Part shown: positions 32,717 through 41,851 of the stretch, one piece after another
How the letters are laid out: the number at the start of each line of letters is the position of its first letter
Numbering within the stretch: the first letter of the stretch is position 1
Assembly (NCBI GenBank): GCA_963839365.1
Contig: CAWIUT010000002.1
Location: 1 to 64,000, forward strand
Direction: 5' to 3'
Length of the DNA stretch: 64,000 nt
DNA from: DASSKA01 sp963839365
GTDB taxonomy: Bacteria; Actinomycetota; Actinomycetes; Propionibacteriales; Nocardioidaceae
The notes under the pieces: generated by a model
What the model saw: only the letters and a program-made list of their open reading frames with translations
Told to the model about the DNA's origin: nothing
Databases searched by the model: none
Translations under genes and position numbers: made by a program

Positions 32717-33676
32717 TCAGGCGGTGGCCGCGTCGGTCCCCTCGCGGGCGGCGATCGCCTGCTGGTAGAGCCGGCCGGCGCGGTACGACGAACGGACAAG
32801 CGGCCCGGACATCACCCCGGCGAAGCCGATCTGCGTGGCCTCCTCGGCGAGCTCGACGAACTCCTCCGGCTTCACCCAGCGCTCGACCGGGTGGTGCCGC
32901 AGTGAGGGGCGGAGGTACTGGGTGATCGTGATCAGCTCGCAGCCCGCGTCGTACAGGTCCCGCAGCGCCTGGGAGACCTCCTCACGGGTCTCGCCCATCC
33001 CCAGGATCAGGTTGGACTTGGTGACCAGCCCGAAGTCACGGGCGGCGGTGAGCACGTCGAGGGAGCGCGGGTAGCGGAAGCCGGGGCGGATCCGCTTGAA
33101 GATGCGGGGAACCGTCTCCACGTTGTGGGCCAGCACCTCCGGGCGGGACTCGAACACCTCGCGCAGCAGGTCGGGCTTGCCGTTGAAGTCCGGGATCAGG
33201 TTCTCCACGCCGGTGTCCGGGTTCAGCGCGTGGATCTGCTTGACGGTCTCGGCGTACAGCCAGGCGCCGCCGTCGGGCAGGTCGTCGCGGGCCACCCCGG
33301 TGATGGTGGCGTACCGCAGGCCCATCTTCTGCACGCTCTCGGCGACCCGGCGTGGCTCGTCCCGGTCCAGCGGCTCCGGCTTGCCGGTGGCGATCTGGCA
33401 GAAGTCGCAGCGGCGGGTGCACTCGTCACCGCCGATCAAGAAGGTCGCCTCGCGGTCCTCCCAGCACTCGAAGATGTTGGGGCAGCCGGCCTCCTGGCAG
33501 ACGGTGTGCAGCTCCTCGGACTTCACCAGGTCCTGCAGCTCGCGGTACTGCGGGCCCATCCGCGCCTTGGTCTTGATCCACGCGGGCTTCTTCTCGATGG
33601 GCACCGAGGAGTTGCGGACCTCGAGGCGCAGCAGCTTGCGGCCTTCCGGGGCGGGGTGGCTTGGCGCTTGGGTCAC
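32717..33676 (-). CDS. lipA: Lipoyl synthase
   Basis: Radical-SAM enzyme that inserts two sulfurs into protein-bound octanoate, making lipoyl groups for 2-oxoacid dehydrogenases and the glycine cleavage system. The 319-aa protein has the auxiliary cluster cysteines C60, C65 and C71 (TVCQEAGCPNIFEC) and the radical-SAM cluster CTRRCDFC (C86, C90, C93). GTG 33676 was chosen because TAAAGT on the minus strand (33689-33684) ends exactly 7 nt upstream; the GTG at 33685 used by a longest-frame call would lie inside this promoter element. It is downstream of lipB on the same strand. Confidence 0.94.
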   Translation of the reverse strand: MTQAPSHPAPEGRKLLRLEVRNSSVPIEKKPAWIKTKARMGPQYRELQDLVKSEELHTVCQEAGCPNIFECWEDREATFLIGGDECTRRCDFCQIATGKPEPLDRDEPRRVAESVQKMGLRYATITGVARDDLPDGGAWLYAETVKQIHALNPDTGVENLIPDFNGKPDLLREVFESRPEVLAHNVETVPRIFKRIRPGFRYPRSLDVLTAARDFGLVTKSNLILGMGETREEVSQALRDLYDAGCELITITQYLRPSLRHHPVERWVKPEEFVELAEEATQIGFAGVMSGPLVRSSYRAGRLYQQAIAAREGTDAATA

Positions 33677-33739
33677 GATTGCCACTTTACGCCGGGGGCA
33701 AGCAGTCGCCCCAACTCGGGACGTGCCGATATCCGGGGT

Positions 33740-34465
33740 TCAGCGGGGGACCGTGGCGGGGTCGATCAGCCGCGGCCCGCGGCCCGGCTCCGGCTTGGCC
33801 GGGTAGTCCGGGGTCCGCTCGTAGGGCGCCCAGGCGAGCAGCTCGGTGAGGTGCTCCTGGACAGCGGGGGCGGCCTCCTGCACCGCGACCCGCCGGCCGA
33901 GCTCCCACGACAGCGACGACACTCCGGCGTCGGTGATCCCGCAGGGCACGAACCGGTCGTACCACGCGAGGTCCACATCGCAGTTGAGCGCGAACCCGTG
34001 CATGGTCACGCCGCGGCTGACCCGGATGCCGATCGCGGCGACCTTGCGCTCCGGGCCGCGCTCGTCCTCGGCCACCCAGACCCCGCTGCGGCCCGGCACC
34101 CGGGCGGTGGTCACGCCCAGGTCGGCGCAGGCGTGGATGAGCGCCTCCTCGAGCCGGCGCACGTAGTCCACCACGTACACGTGGTCGGGCAGCTTCACGA
34201 TCGGGTAGCCGACCAGCTGGCCGGGGCCGTGGAAGGTGATCTTGCCGCCTCGGTCCACGTCGACCACCGGGGTGCCGTCGAACGGTCGCTCGTGCGGCTC
34301 GGTGCGCTTGCCGGCGGTGAAAACCGGGGGGTGCTCCAGGAACAGCACCTTCTCCTGCCCGCCGTTGACCACCTGTTCGTGCGCCTCGCGCTGGAGGTCC
34401 CACGCGGTGGTGTACTCGACGGCGTTCTCGCCGTAGCCGACGGTCTCGAACAGCAGATCCCTCAC
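33740..34465 (-). CDS. lipB: Lipoyl(octanoyl) transferase
   Basis: Transfers octanoate from acyl carrier protein to lipoyl domains, the step before LipA. The 241-aa protein has the conserved GGKITFHGPGQLVGYPI segment, the catalytic lysine K141 (PERKVAAIGI) and cysteine C175 (FVPCGITDAGVSSL). GTG 34465 is preceded by TAGGTT (minus strand 34477-34472) with a 6-nt gap, so a leaderless start is predicted. The C-terminal 30 residues are proline-rich and not part of the fold. With lipA it supplies the cofactor used by sucB, encoded 2 kb away. Confidence 0.95.
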   Translation of the reverse strand: MRDLLFETVGYGENAVEYTTAWDLQREAHEQVVNGGQEKVLFLEHPPVFTAGKRTEPHERPFDGTPVVDVDRGGKITFHGPGQLVGYPIVKLPDHVYVVDYVRRLEEALIHACADLGVTTARVPGRSGVWVAEDERGPERKVAAIGIRVSRGVTMHGFALNCDVDLAWYDRFVPCGITDAGVSSLSWELGRRVAVQEAAPAVQEHLTELLAWAPYERTPDYPAKPEPGRGPRLIDPATVPR

Positions 34466-34603
34466 CTTTCCAACCTAACCCGTGCGCCCCCGCTCGCCCC
34501 TGTCCGGTGCCGACCCGAGTGCCGACCCGGCGTCGGGCGACTCGAGACCGGCGCCTGTGGATGACGGCGACGGGGAACGGCCGCGCTGGGCCAGAGTGGG
34601 CTC

Positions 34604-35170
34604 ATGAAGGCAGGTCGGCCCGCGTGGGTGGTCGGGGCGCTGGTGGTGCTGGTCGCGGTCGCGGAGACGGCGGGGTGCACGTCGTACGACGCGAGGCCGC
34701 CGGCGGCGGCGGCGCCCGCACCGAAGACTGCGACCGGGGCACGGGCGGCCGCCGCTCCGGTGCCGCCCCCCGAGGTGCGGCGGGTGCGGTTGCCCGCCGC
34801 CGCGGTGCTGCACGCGTGGGACCGTCGTCGGGCCCGGGCCTGGGCTGCCGCAGACCCGCACGCGCTCGCCGCGCTGTACGTGCCTGGCAGCGCCGCCGGG
34901 CGCGTCGACGTCGCTCTGCTGCGCTCCTACCGGAGCCGCGGGGTGCGGGTGGTGGGGCTGCGGATGCAGGTGCTCTCGGTGCGGGTGCTCAGCCGGACGC
35001 CGCGCCGGTGGCGGCTGCGGATCACCGACCGGCTGGCCGGTGCGGTGGCCGTCGGCGCCGGGCGGCGACTCCGGCTGCCCCGGGGCGCCGCCGCCACCCG
35101 GCTGATCACCCTCGCCCGCGCCGGGCGGGAGCGGTGGCGGGTCGCGGACGTCCGGCCCGCCCCCCGGTAG
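34604..35170 (+). CDS. Hypothetical lipoprotein, 188 aa
   Basis: An exported lipoprotein of unknown function: signal peptide WVVGALVVLVAVAETAGC with lipobox cysteine, an Ala/Pro-rich linker to about residue 55, then an NTF2-like pattern (AAAVLHAWDRRRARAWAAAD, PHALAALYVPGSAAGRVDVA, YRSRGVRVVGLRMQVLSVRV) that suggests a small ligand- or protein-binding domain. The ATG at 34604 has CAGAGT (34592-34597) ending 6 nt upstream, another leaderless start. It is monocistronic and faces the epimerase gene. Confidence 0.75.
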   Translation: MKAGRPAWVVGALVVLVAVAETAGCTSYDARPPAAAAPAPKTATGARAAAAPVPPPEVRRVRLPAAAVLHAWDRRRARAWAAADPHALAALYVPGSAAGRVDVALLRSYRSRGVRVVGLRMQVLSVRVLSRTPRRWRLRITDRLAGAVAVGAGRRLRLPRGAAATRLITLARAGRERWRVADVRPAPR

Positions 35171-35213
35171 CCCAGCGGTCGGTCGCCCGGGCACGCGGTG
35201 CCTCGGGGCCTGG

Positions 35214-36104
35214 TCAGCCCAGTGCGGCGGTCAACCGGTCGGACAGTGTGGGCTGGTCGAACCGGAAACCCGCCGCGAGCAGCCGTTCCGGCTCCACCCG
35301 CACGGAGCTGAGCAGCTCGCTGGAGATGTCCGGGAGCGCGGCCCGGATCGGGAATGCCGGCACCCGGACCGCCGCCGGCCGGTGCAGCACCCGGGCCAGC
35401 TGGCTGCCGAACTCCGCGTTGGTCGTGGGGGCGGGTCCGCTGAGGTTGAACGGCCCGGCGCACTCCGCCCGGGAGGCCAGGAACAGGACCGCCCGCACCC
35501 AGTCGTGGAGCGTGATCGTGGAGAAGTACTGCTTGCCGCTGCCCACCGGCCCACCGAGGCCGGCGCGGAACACCGGCAGCAGCAGCTTGAAGGCCCCGCC
35601 CCGGCGGTCGAGTACGACGGAGGTGCGCATCACCACGACGCGGGCACCGGCCTCGGCGGCCGGCTGCGCGGCCTGCTCCCACTGCCGTGTGACCCCGCCC
35701 ATGAAGGTCGACGCGTCGGTGGCGGTCTGCTCGGTGACCACGGCGTCGCCTCGGTCGCCGTAGCCGGCGATGCCGTTCTGGGCGAGGAACGCGGGCTTGC
35801 GGGCCGAGGCGGCGATCGCGTCGGCGAGGGTGCGGGTGGTGCGCACCCGGCTGTCGGTGAACGTTCGCTTGTAGGCCTCGGTCCACGGCCAGTGCGTGAG
35901 CGGGGCGCCGGACAGGCAGACCACCACGTCGGCGGCGTCGATGGCCGACTGGTCCACCTGTCCGGCGTACGGGTCCCAGCCGGACTCGCTCCCCGACTGC
36001 GGTGCTCCGCGCACCAGCCGGACCACGTCGTGGCCGTCGCGCGCCAGACGCTCACGCAGCGCCGTTCCCAGCAGGCCGGACGCACCGGCGATCAAGAACC
36101 TCAT
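35214..36104 (-). CDS. TIGR01777-family NAD(P)-dependent epimerase-like protein
   Basis: A 296-aa extended short-chain dehydrogenase-like protein of the TIGR01777 (SulA/YfcH) family. The Rossmann motif FLIAGASGLLGTALRERL begins at residue 2, followed by VVVCLSGAPLTHWPW, the SRVRTTRTLADAI segment and QNGIAGYGDRGD. The C-terminal DUF1731-like part contains FPIRAALPDISSELLSSVRV and FRFDQPTLSDRLTAAL. The substrate is unknown; bacterial members have been linked to cell-division inhibition, but that is not established here. ATG 36104 rather than the upstream 36137 was chosen because the fold begins there and CAGCAT ends 6 nt before it. Confidence 0.9.
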   Translation of the reverse strand: MRFLIAGASGLLGTALRERLARDGHDVVRLVRGAPQSGSESGWDPYAGQVDQSAIDAADVVVCLSGAPLTHWPWTEAYKRTFTDSRVRTTRTLADAIAASARKPAFLAQNGIAGYGDRGDAVVTEQTATDASTFMGGVTRQWEQAAQPAAEAGARVVVMRTSVVLDRRGGAFKLLLPVFRAGLGGPVGSGKQYFSTITLHDWVRAVLFLASRAECAGPFNLSGPAPTTNAEFGSQLARVLHRPAAVRVPAFPIRAALPDISSELLSSVRVEPERLLAAGFRFDQPTLSDRLTAALG

Positions 36105-36206
36105 GCGGTCATGCTGCCCCGCCGGGGCGGGAGTCACGCACCCCGGTGGTGGCGCTCCTCAGCAGCCCGGTCGTGGCGACCGGTTCCGGCGCCGGCTCCG
36201 TGGTGG

Positions 36207-38129
36207 CTAGACCTCGAACTGGCCGGCCTCCAGACGCTGCTTCACGTCGTTGAGGAACCGCGCGGCATCCGCCCCGTCCACGAGCCGGTGGTCGTAGGTG
36301 AGTGCGAGGTACACCATGTTGCGCACCGCGATCGTCTCGCCGAGGTTCGAGTCGTCGATGACCACCGGCCGCTTGACCACCGTGCCGGTGCCCAAGATGG
36401 CGACCTGCGGCTGGTTGATGATCGGTGTGTCGAACAGCGCGCCCCGGCTGCCGGTGTTGGTCAGCGTGAAGGTGCCGCCGGACAGCTCGTCCGGGCCGAT
36501 CTTCTTGCTGCGGGTGCGCTCGGCGACGTCGGCGATCTTGCGGGCCAGTCCAGCCACGGACAGGTCGCCGGCGTCCTTGATCACCGGGGTGATCAGCCCC
36601 TGCTCGGTGTCGACCGCGACGGACAGGTTCTCGTGGTCGTAGTAGGTGATCTCGCCCTTCTCGGTGTCGATCGCGGCGTTCAAGGTGGGGTGCGCCTTGA
36701 GGGCGTCGATGGCCGCCTTGGCGAAGAACGGCAGGAAGGACAGCTTGACGCCCTCGCGCTCGAGGAACTCGCCCTTGACCGAGTCGCGGAGCCGCGCGAT
36801 CGCGGTGACGTCCACCTCGACCACCGTGGTCAGCTGCGCGGAGGTCTGCAGCGACTCCACCATCCGGGTGGCGATCACCTTGCGCAGCCGGCTCATCTTC
36901 TCGGTCTTGCCGCGAAGCGGGCTCGGCGCCGCGCTCGGGGCTCCCTGAGCGGCCGGGGGCTGCCCGGCGGGCTGCGCCTGCGCCGCGGGCTGCTCCTGCT
37001 TCGCCTTGGCGGCCTCGAGGACGTCCTGCTTGCGGATCCGCCCGCCCACGCCGGTGCCGTTCACCTGCGACAGGTCGACGTCGTGCTCGGCGGCCATCTT
37101 GCGCACCAGCGGGGTGACGTACGGACCGGCCTCGGTCGTGCCGGCGGTGCTCTGCGAGCCCGGCGCGCCGCCGGCCGGCTGCTGCTGGGCGGCCTGCTGC
37201 GGCGCGGGCTGCGGGGCTTGCTGGGCCGCGGGCTGTGGAGCCTGCTCGGGGGCCGGCTGCGCGACGGGCGCGGGCTCGGCCTGCTGCGCCGGCGCCGGCG
37301 CCGGCGACGGCACCGCGGCGGTCGGCTGCTGGCTGGGGGCCTGGGCCGCGCCGTCCCCGGTGGGCTGCGACTGCGAGGCCGCCTCGACGGACTCGACGTC
37401 GGCGCCGCTGGACGGCTCGGTGGCGGCCTCGGACGGCTGCCCGGACCCGACCACGGCCAGCTCGGCGCCGACCTCGACGGTCTCGTCCTCGCTCACCTTG
37501 ACCTCGAGCAGGGTGCCGGCCACCGGGGAGGGGATCTCGGTGTCGACCTTGTCGGTGGACACCTCCAGCAGCGGTTCGTCGACGGCCACCTCCTCGCCGA
37601 CCTGCTTCAGCCAGCGGGTGACGGTGCCCTCGGTGACCGACTCGCCCAGTGCCGGCAGGGTGACCGGGGTGCCGCCCCCGGATCCGGAACCGGAGCCACC
37701 GCCGTCCTGCTGGGCGGCCGGCTGCTGCGCCCGCTCCTGCTGGGGCTGTTCCGGCTGGGCCTGCTCGGTGGTCTGCTGGGTGGGCTGCTGGGTGGGCTGC
37801 TGGGCCTCCTGCTGAGTGGGCGTCGGTGCCTGCTCCTGCTGGGCGCCCTGTTGAGCACCACCGTCCTGGCCGTCCTGGCCGGCGGACTCACCCTCGTCGC
37901 CGATCACCGCGAGCTCGGCGCCCACCTCGACGGTCTCGTCCTCGGGGGCCTTGATCTCGAGCAGGGTGCCGGCCACCGGGGAGGGGATCTCGGTGTCGAC
38001 CTTGTCGGTGGACACCTCGAGCAGCGGCTCGTCGACTGCTACCTGGTCACCGGGCTGCTTGAGCCAGCGAGTGACGGTGCCTTCGGTGACCGACTCACCG
38101 AGTGCTGGAAGGGTGACTGAGGTAGCCAT
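36207..38129 (-). CDS. sucB: 2-oxoglutarate dehydrogenase E2, dihydrolipoamide succinyltransferase
   Basis: Core E2 enzyme of the 2-oxoglutarate dehydrogenase complex, carrying succinyl groups on lipoyl arms to CoA. The 640-aa protein has two lipoyl domains with lysines K43 and K194 (each in STDKVDTEIPSPVAGTL). Long Gln/Ala/Pro-rich linkers follow, then a peripheral subunit-binding domain at about 337-373 (YVTPLVRKMAAEHDVDLSQV), and a catalytic acyltransferase domain ending in the active-site motif HRLVDG (614-619). The two lipoyl domains contain an identical 63-base stretch (37503-37565 and 37956-38018). AAGGA lies 6 nt before ATG 38129. Its E3, lpd, is immediately upstream on the same strand; lipoate synthesis genes are nearby. 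Confidence 0.95.
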   Translation of the reverse strand: MATSVTLPALGESVTEGTVTRWLKQPGDQVAVDEPLLEVSTDKVDTEIPSPVAGTLLEIKAPEDETVEVGAELAVIGDEGESAGQDGQDGGAQQGAQQEQAPTPTQQEAQQPTQQPTQQTTEQAQPEQPQQERAQQPAAQQDGGGSGSGSGGGTPVTLPALGESVTEGTVTRWLKQVGEEVAVDEPLLEVSTDKVDTEIPSPVAGTLLEVKVSEDETVEVGAELAVVGSGQPSEAATEPSSGADVESVEAASQSQPTGDGAAQAPSQQPTAAVPSPAPAPAQQAEPAPVAQPAPEQAPQPAAQQAPQPAPQQAAQQQPAGGAPGSQSTAGTTEAGPYVTPLVRKMAAEHDVDLSQVNGTGVGGRIRKQDVLEAAKAKQEQPAAQAQPAGQPPAAQGAPSAAPSPLRGKTEKMSRLRKVIATRMVESLQTSAQLTTVVEVDVTAIARLRDSVKGEFLEREGVKLSFLPFFAKAAIDALKAHPTLNAAIDTEKGEITYYDHENLSVAVDTEQGLITPVIKDAGDLSVAGLARKIADVAERTRSKKIGPDELSGGTFTLTNTGSRGALFDTPIINQPQVAILGTGTVVKRPVVIDDSNLGETIAVRNMVYLALTYDHRLVDGADAARFLNDVKQRLEAGQFEV

Positions 38130-38214
38130 GTGCGTTCCTTCGCTCCTTTGCGTGCCGCTGTCGACTGAAGGCGGTTCACCGGGCCGCGCCGGTCGGGCCC
38201 GTCCCGGCGAAAGT

Positions 38215-39615
38215 CTAGGTGTGGGCGTGCAGGGGTTTCCCGGCGAGCGCCAGGTGGGCCTCGCCGAGGGCTTCGTTCTGGGTCGGGTGGGCGTGGATGT
38301 ACGGCGCCACGTCTTCTGGGTACCCCTCCCAGTTGCAGATCAGCTGGGCCTCACCGATCAGCTCACCGGCCCGGGCGCCGACGATGTGCACGCCGACCAC
38401 GGGGCCGTCCTTGCGGCGGACCAGCTTGACGAGACCCTGGGTCCTGAGGATCTGGCTCTTCCCGTTGCCGCCGAGGTCGTAGGTCAGCGACTCAACCTGG
38501 TCCTCGCCGTACTCCTTGGCCGCGGCGGCCTCGGTGAGCCCGACCGAGGCGACCTCGGGATCGCAGTAGGTGACCCGCGGGATCCCGGCCTCCTCGATCG
38601 GGGCCGGCTCCAGTCCGGCGATCTCCTCGGCGACGAAGATGCCCTGGGCGAAGCCGCGGTGCGCCAGCTGCAGGCCGGGCACGATGTCCCCGACGGCGTA
38701 GACCCCGTCGACGTTGGTGCGCAGCCGCTCGTCGGTGAGCACGAAGCCGTGGTCCATGGCGATGCCCTGCTCGTCGTAGCCGAGCCCCTCGGTGGTCGGG
38801 CCGCGGCCGACCGCGACCAGCAGCATCTCCGCCTCGAGGATCTCCTCGCCCTCGACCTCGACCCGGACACCGGTGTCGGTGGTCTGCACGGACTTGAACG
38901 GGGTGCCCACCTTGAAGCCGATCTTGCGCTTGCGGAACGCCCGCTCCAGCTGCTTGGAGGCGGCCTCGTCCTCCAGCGGCACCAGGTGGGGGAGCGCCTC
39001 GACGATGGTCACCTCGGCGCCGAACGACTTCCAGACGCTGGCGAACTCGCAGCCGATCACGCCGCCGCCGAGGACGATGACCGAGCTCGGCACCCGGTCC
39101 AGGGTGAGCGCGTGCTCGGAGGTGAGCACCCGTTCCCCGTCGACGTCCAGGCCGGGCAGCGTCTTGGCGTACGACCCGGACGCGAGTACGACGTGCCGGC
39201 CGAGGTAGCGGGTGCCGTTGACCTCGACCGCGTTGGGGGCGACCAGCCGGCCCTCGCCCTCGACCAGGGTGATGCCCCGGCCGTTCACCAGGCCGGCCAA
39301 CCCCTTGTAGAGGCGGGCGACGACCCCGTCCTTGTACTTGTTGACCCCGCCCATGTCGATGCCCTCGAGCGTGGCGTTGACGCCGAGCTGAGCGGAGTCC
39401 CGGGTCGCGTCGGCGACCTCGGCGGCGTGCAGCAGCGCCTTGGTGGGGATGCAGCCGACGTGCAGACAGGTGCCGCCCAGCTTGCCCTTCTCCACCAGGG
39501 CCACGGAAAGCCCGAGCTCGGCGGCGCGGAGCGCGCAGGCGTAGCCGCCGCTGCCGGCACCCAGAATCACCAGATCGAAGCCGTCGGTTCCCGTCGCTCC
39601 GGTCGTCGCCAACAT
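38215..39615 (-). CDS. lpd: Dihydrolipoyl dehydrogenase (E3)
   Basis: FAD-dependent disulfide oxidoreductase that reoxidises lipoyl groups of the 2-oxoacid dehydrogenase complexes, passing electrons to NAD+. The 466-aa protein has the FAD motif LVILGAGSGGYACALRAAEL, redox-active cysteines C50 and C55 (GGTCLHVGCIPTKALL), the NAD motif IVLGGGVIGCEFASVW and the C-terminal catalytic His443/Glu448 pair (HPTQNE). ATG 39615 follows GGAGG very closely; TTG 39612, one codon later, has better spacing and may be the real start. It lies 85 nt upstream of sucB on the same strand, consistent with one transcript. Confidence 0.95.
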   Translation of the reverse strand: MLATTGATGTDGFDLVILGAGSGGYACALRAAELGLSVALVEKGKLGGTCLHVGCIPTKALLHAAEVADATRDSAQLGVNATLEGIDMGGVNKYKDGVVARLYKGLAGLVNGRGITLVEGEGRLVAPNAVEVNGTRYLGRHVVLASGSYAKTLPGLDVDGERVLTSEHALTLDRVPSSVIVLGGGVIGCEFASVWKSFGAEVTIVEALPHLVPLEDEAASKQLERAFRKRKIGFKVGTPFKSVQTTDTGVRVEVEGEEILEAEMLLVAVGRGPTTEGLGYDEQGIAMDHGFVLTDERLRTNVDGVYAVGDIVPGLQLAHRGFAQGIFVAEEIAGLEPAPIEEAGIPRVTYCDPEVASVGLTEAAAAKEYGEDQVESLTYDLGGNGKSQILRTQGLVKLVRRKDGPVVGVHIVGARAGELIGEAQLICNWEGYPEDVAPYIHAHPTQNEALGEAHLALAGKPLHAHT

Positions 39616-39830
39616 CTCCTCCGGTCGTCCCTGGTCGGGCTGCTCCTCGCCGCTGAGGGTTCTGCCTCCTGCGGCAAGGCACACGCATGGCGTGGGTTCG
39701 CCTGTGGTGCCATCTTTGCACCAAACACGCCCGGGCCACACCGTGGGTGCCCGCGGTCGCGGAATCGGTTGCGACGCCCGGTTTGCGTCACGTTCAGGAA
39801 ATCCCCAGCGACCTGCGTCACACTGGGGGC

Positions 39831-40205
39831 ATGGGTTGGCTGGGTCGGATGGGAAGCCGCGGGAGGCGCTCGACGCGCCGGGGCACCGGATCCGTGCGCC
39901 CGCCGGACCTCGCCGGCGAGCGGCACCTCGCGGAGTTCGCCGCCACCCGCCGCGGCGTGGAGGGGTTCGTCGAGCCGCGCACGGCGGTGACCGAGGTGAC
40001 CATGATCCTGGTCGCCCACGACGGCGAGTGGACCCGTCGCCGGGTCCGCTCCGTGCAGTGGGCGCACCAGTTCGCCAACGAGCACGGCATCCCGTCCTAC
40101 GACGCCGCGGTGGTCGGCTACCCGGAGCGGATGCGGGAGTACAACCGCCGGCAGAAGCTCGCCGGTGGACGACCGGCCGCGGACGCGGCCCGGCCGCCGG
40201 ACTAG
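39831..40205 (+). CDS. Conserved actinobacterial protein between lpd and pepA
   Basis: A 124-aa protein found in this place (between lpd and pepA) in many actinobacteria, often listed simply as a hypothetical or oxidoreductase-like protein. The basic N-terminus (GRMGSRGRRSTRRG) is followed by a compact domain: RHLAEFAATRRGVEGFVEPR, then TAVTEVTMILVAHDGEWTRR and WAHQFANEHGIPSYDAAVVG, ending in ERMREYNRRQKLAGG. No catalytic motif is evident. ATG 39831 has CACACT (39819-39824) ending 6 nt upstream, so it is probably leaderless. Its 3' end overlaps the pepA stop on the other strand by 4 nt. Confidence 0.8.
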   Translation: MGWLGRMGSRGRRSTRRGTGSVRPPDLAGERHLAEFAATRRGVEGFVEPRTAVTEVTMILVAHDGEWTRRRVRSVQWAHQFANEHGIPSYDAAVVGYPERMREYNRRQKLAGGRPAADAARPPD

Positions 40206-41698
40206 CTCGCCAGGTCCCGGGCCAGCTCCACCAGGGTGCTGACCGCGAATCCGGTGCCCCCGGTGGGGGTATAGCCGTGCGGCCCCTTCTCGTTGAACGC
40301 CGGACCCGCGATGTCCAGGTGCGCCCACCGGTGGTCGCCGACGAACTCCTGGAGGAACGCCGCCGCGAACAAGGTGCCGCCGCCCGGGTCCGGGTTGTGC
40401 TGCAGCAGGTCGGCGACCGAGCTGCCGGTGCGGACCTTCTCGGTGACCTCCTCGGTGATCGGCAGCGGCCACAGTGCCTCACCGGCCCGGTCACCGGCGG
40501 CCTGCACCGCGTCGACCAGCGCCGGGTCGTTGCCGAGCACGCCGGCGACCCTCTCGCCGAGGGCCGTCACGCAGGCACCGGTCAGGGTGGCTGCGTCCAC
40601 GATCACGTCCGGCTTCTGCTCGGTGGCGGTGACGAGCGCGTCGGCGAGCACCAGCCGACCCTCGGCGTCGGTGTTGAGCACCTCCACCGTCTTGCCGCCG
40701 TACATCCTCAGCACGTCGCCCGGGCGGGTCGCGGACCCCGACGGCATGTTCTCGGCCATCGGCGCGTACGTCGTCACCGCGATGTCCAGGCCGAGCCGGG
40801 CGATCGCGAAGGTGGCCGCCAGCACGGCCGCGGCCCCGCCCATGTCGCACTTCATGGTCTTCATCCCGGCCGCCGACTTGATGGACAGGCCGCCGGAGTC
40901 GTAGGTGATGCCCTTGCCGACCAGGGCCAGGTGCGTCTTGGCGCCGCGGGGCTTGTAGGTGAGCCGCACCAGCCGCGGCGGGTTGGCCGAGCCCCGGCCG
41001 ACCCCGAGGATGCCGCCGTAGCCGGAGGCCTCGAGCTCGGACTCGTCGAGCACCTTCATCGTCAGCTTGCCGCCCTGGTGCTGCTTGCGCGCTGCGGTGA
41101 CCGCCTCGGCGAACTTGACCGGGGTCAGGTCCCCCGGCGGGGTGTTCACCCAGTCGCGGGCCAGCATCGCGGCCTCGGCGACCGCCTCGGCGGTGTCCAG
41201 CGCGGCACCCGCCTCCTTACTGCGCGCGGCGTCGGTGAGCAGCACCACCTCGGCGGGCCGTTTCGGCGCCGGCTTGTTCTTGAAGTCCGTGAACGTGTAG
41301 CAGCCGAGCCGGTAGCCCTCGGCCACCGCACGGATGTGCGCGGCGTCGTGGGCCGGGAGGGCCAGCGCGACCGAGGCGGCGTTGACCAGCGCGCGGGCGG
41401 CGGCGCCGGCCCCGCGTCGTACCCCCTCATGGGTGAGCCTGTCGCGCGCGCCCAGCCCGACCAGCACCAGCATCGGCGAGAGAAGCCGGTCGGCGGTCGG
41501 GACCTTGACCACCTGACCGGCCTTGCCGGTGACGGCCAGGGAGGACAGCAGCGGTTCGAGACGCCGCCCGTACGCCGCGGCGACGGCCTCGCCGCCGGGC
41601 GCGAGCTCCGCACCGCGCTCGGAGGTCACCACGCCGACCACCACCGCGTCCGCCCGAACCTTGTCCGCTGCTGCCTTGCGCAGGCTGTACGTCGTCAA
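40202..41698 (-). CDS. pepA: Leucyl aminopeptidase (M17)
   Basis: Two-metal cytosolic aminopeptidase removing N-terminal residues from peptides. In the 498-aa protein the catalytic C-terminal domain has LVGKGITYDSGGLSIKSAA (metal-binding Lys and Asp), MKCDMGGAAAV (Asp) and the signature NTDAEGRLVLADAL (Asp and Glu ligands). The N-terminal domain is the poorly conserved M17 alpha/beta domain. The TTG at 41698 is used because GAGGGAG lies 5 nt upstream and no ATG or GTG is nearby in frame. It is monocistronic, divergent from gcvT, with a 153-base gap between them. Confidence 0.94.
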   Translation of the reverse strand: MTTYSLRKAAADKVRADAVVVGVVTSERGAELAPGGEAVAAAYGRRLEPLLSSLAVTGKAGQVVKVPTADRLLSPMLVLVGLGARDRLTHEGVRRGAGAAARALVNAASVALALPAHDAAHIRAVAEGYRLGCYTFTDFKNKPAPKRPAEVVLLTDAARSKEAGAALDTAEAVAEAAMLARDWVNTPPGDLTPVKFAEAVTAARKQHQGGKLTMKVLDESELEASGYGGILGVGRGSANPPRLVRLTYKPRGAKTHLALVGKGITYDSGGLSIKSAAGMKTMKCDMGGAAAVLAATFAIARLGLDIAVTTYAPMAENMPSGSATRPGDVLRMYGGKTVEVLNTDAEGRLVLADALVTATEQKPDVIVDAATLTGACVTALGERVAGVLGNDPALVDAVQAAGDRAGEALWPLPITEEVTEKVRTGSSVADLLQHNPDPGGGTLFAAAFLQEFVGDHRWAHLDIAGPAFNEKGPHGYTPTGGTGFAVSTLVELARDLAS

Positions 41699-41851
41699 GT
41701 CGACTCCCTCGTCGCCTCATGGAACCGGATGCGCCGCGCTGCGGCGCGGACGGCTCGATGCTAGTGCCCGGACCGCCGCCCGGCCGGACGGGGCACCCGG
41801 GGGACAGCCGGGCGTCCGAGCGGCCGGCGCTGCTGCGATAGGTTCGCGAGC

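Noticed and set aside
39616..40494. N-terminal extension of lpd across the divergent gene
   Set aside because: Normal Lpd proteins begin just before the FAD motif; the extension is a shadow of the conserved gene at 39831 and of pepA.
41699..41851. Possible glycine riboswitch before gcvT
   Set aside because: None of the conserved aptamer blocks is present, and TAGGTT 7 nt before ATG leaves no leader RNA.
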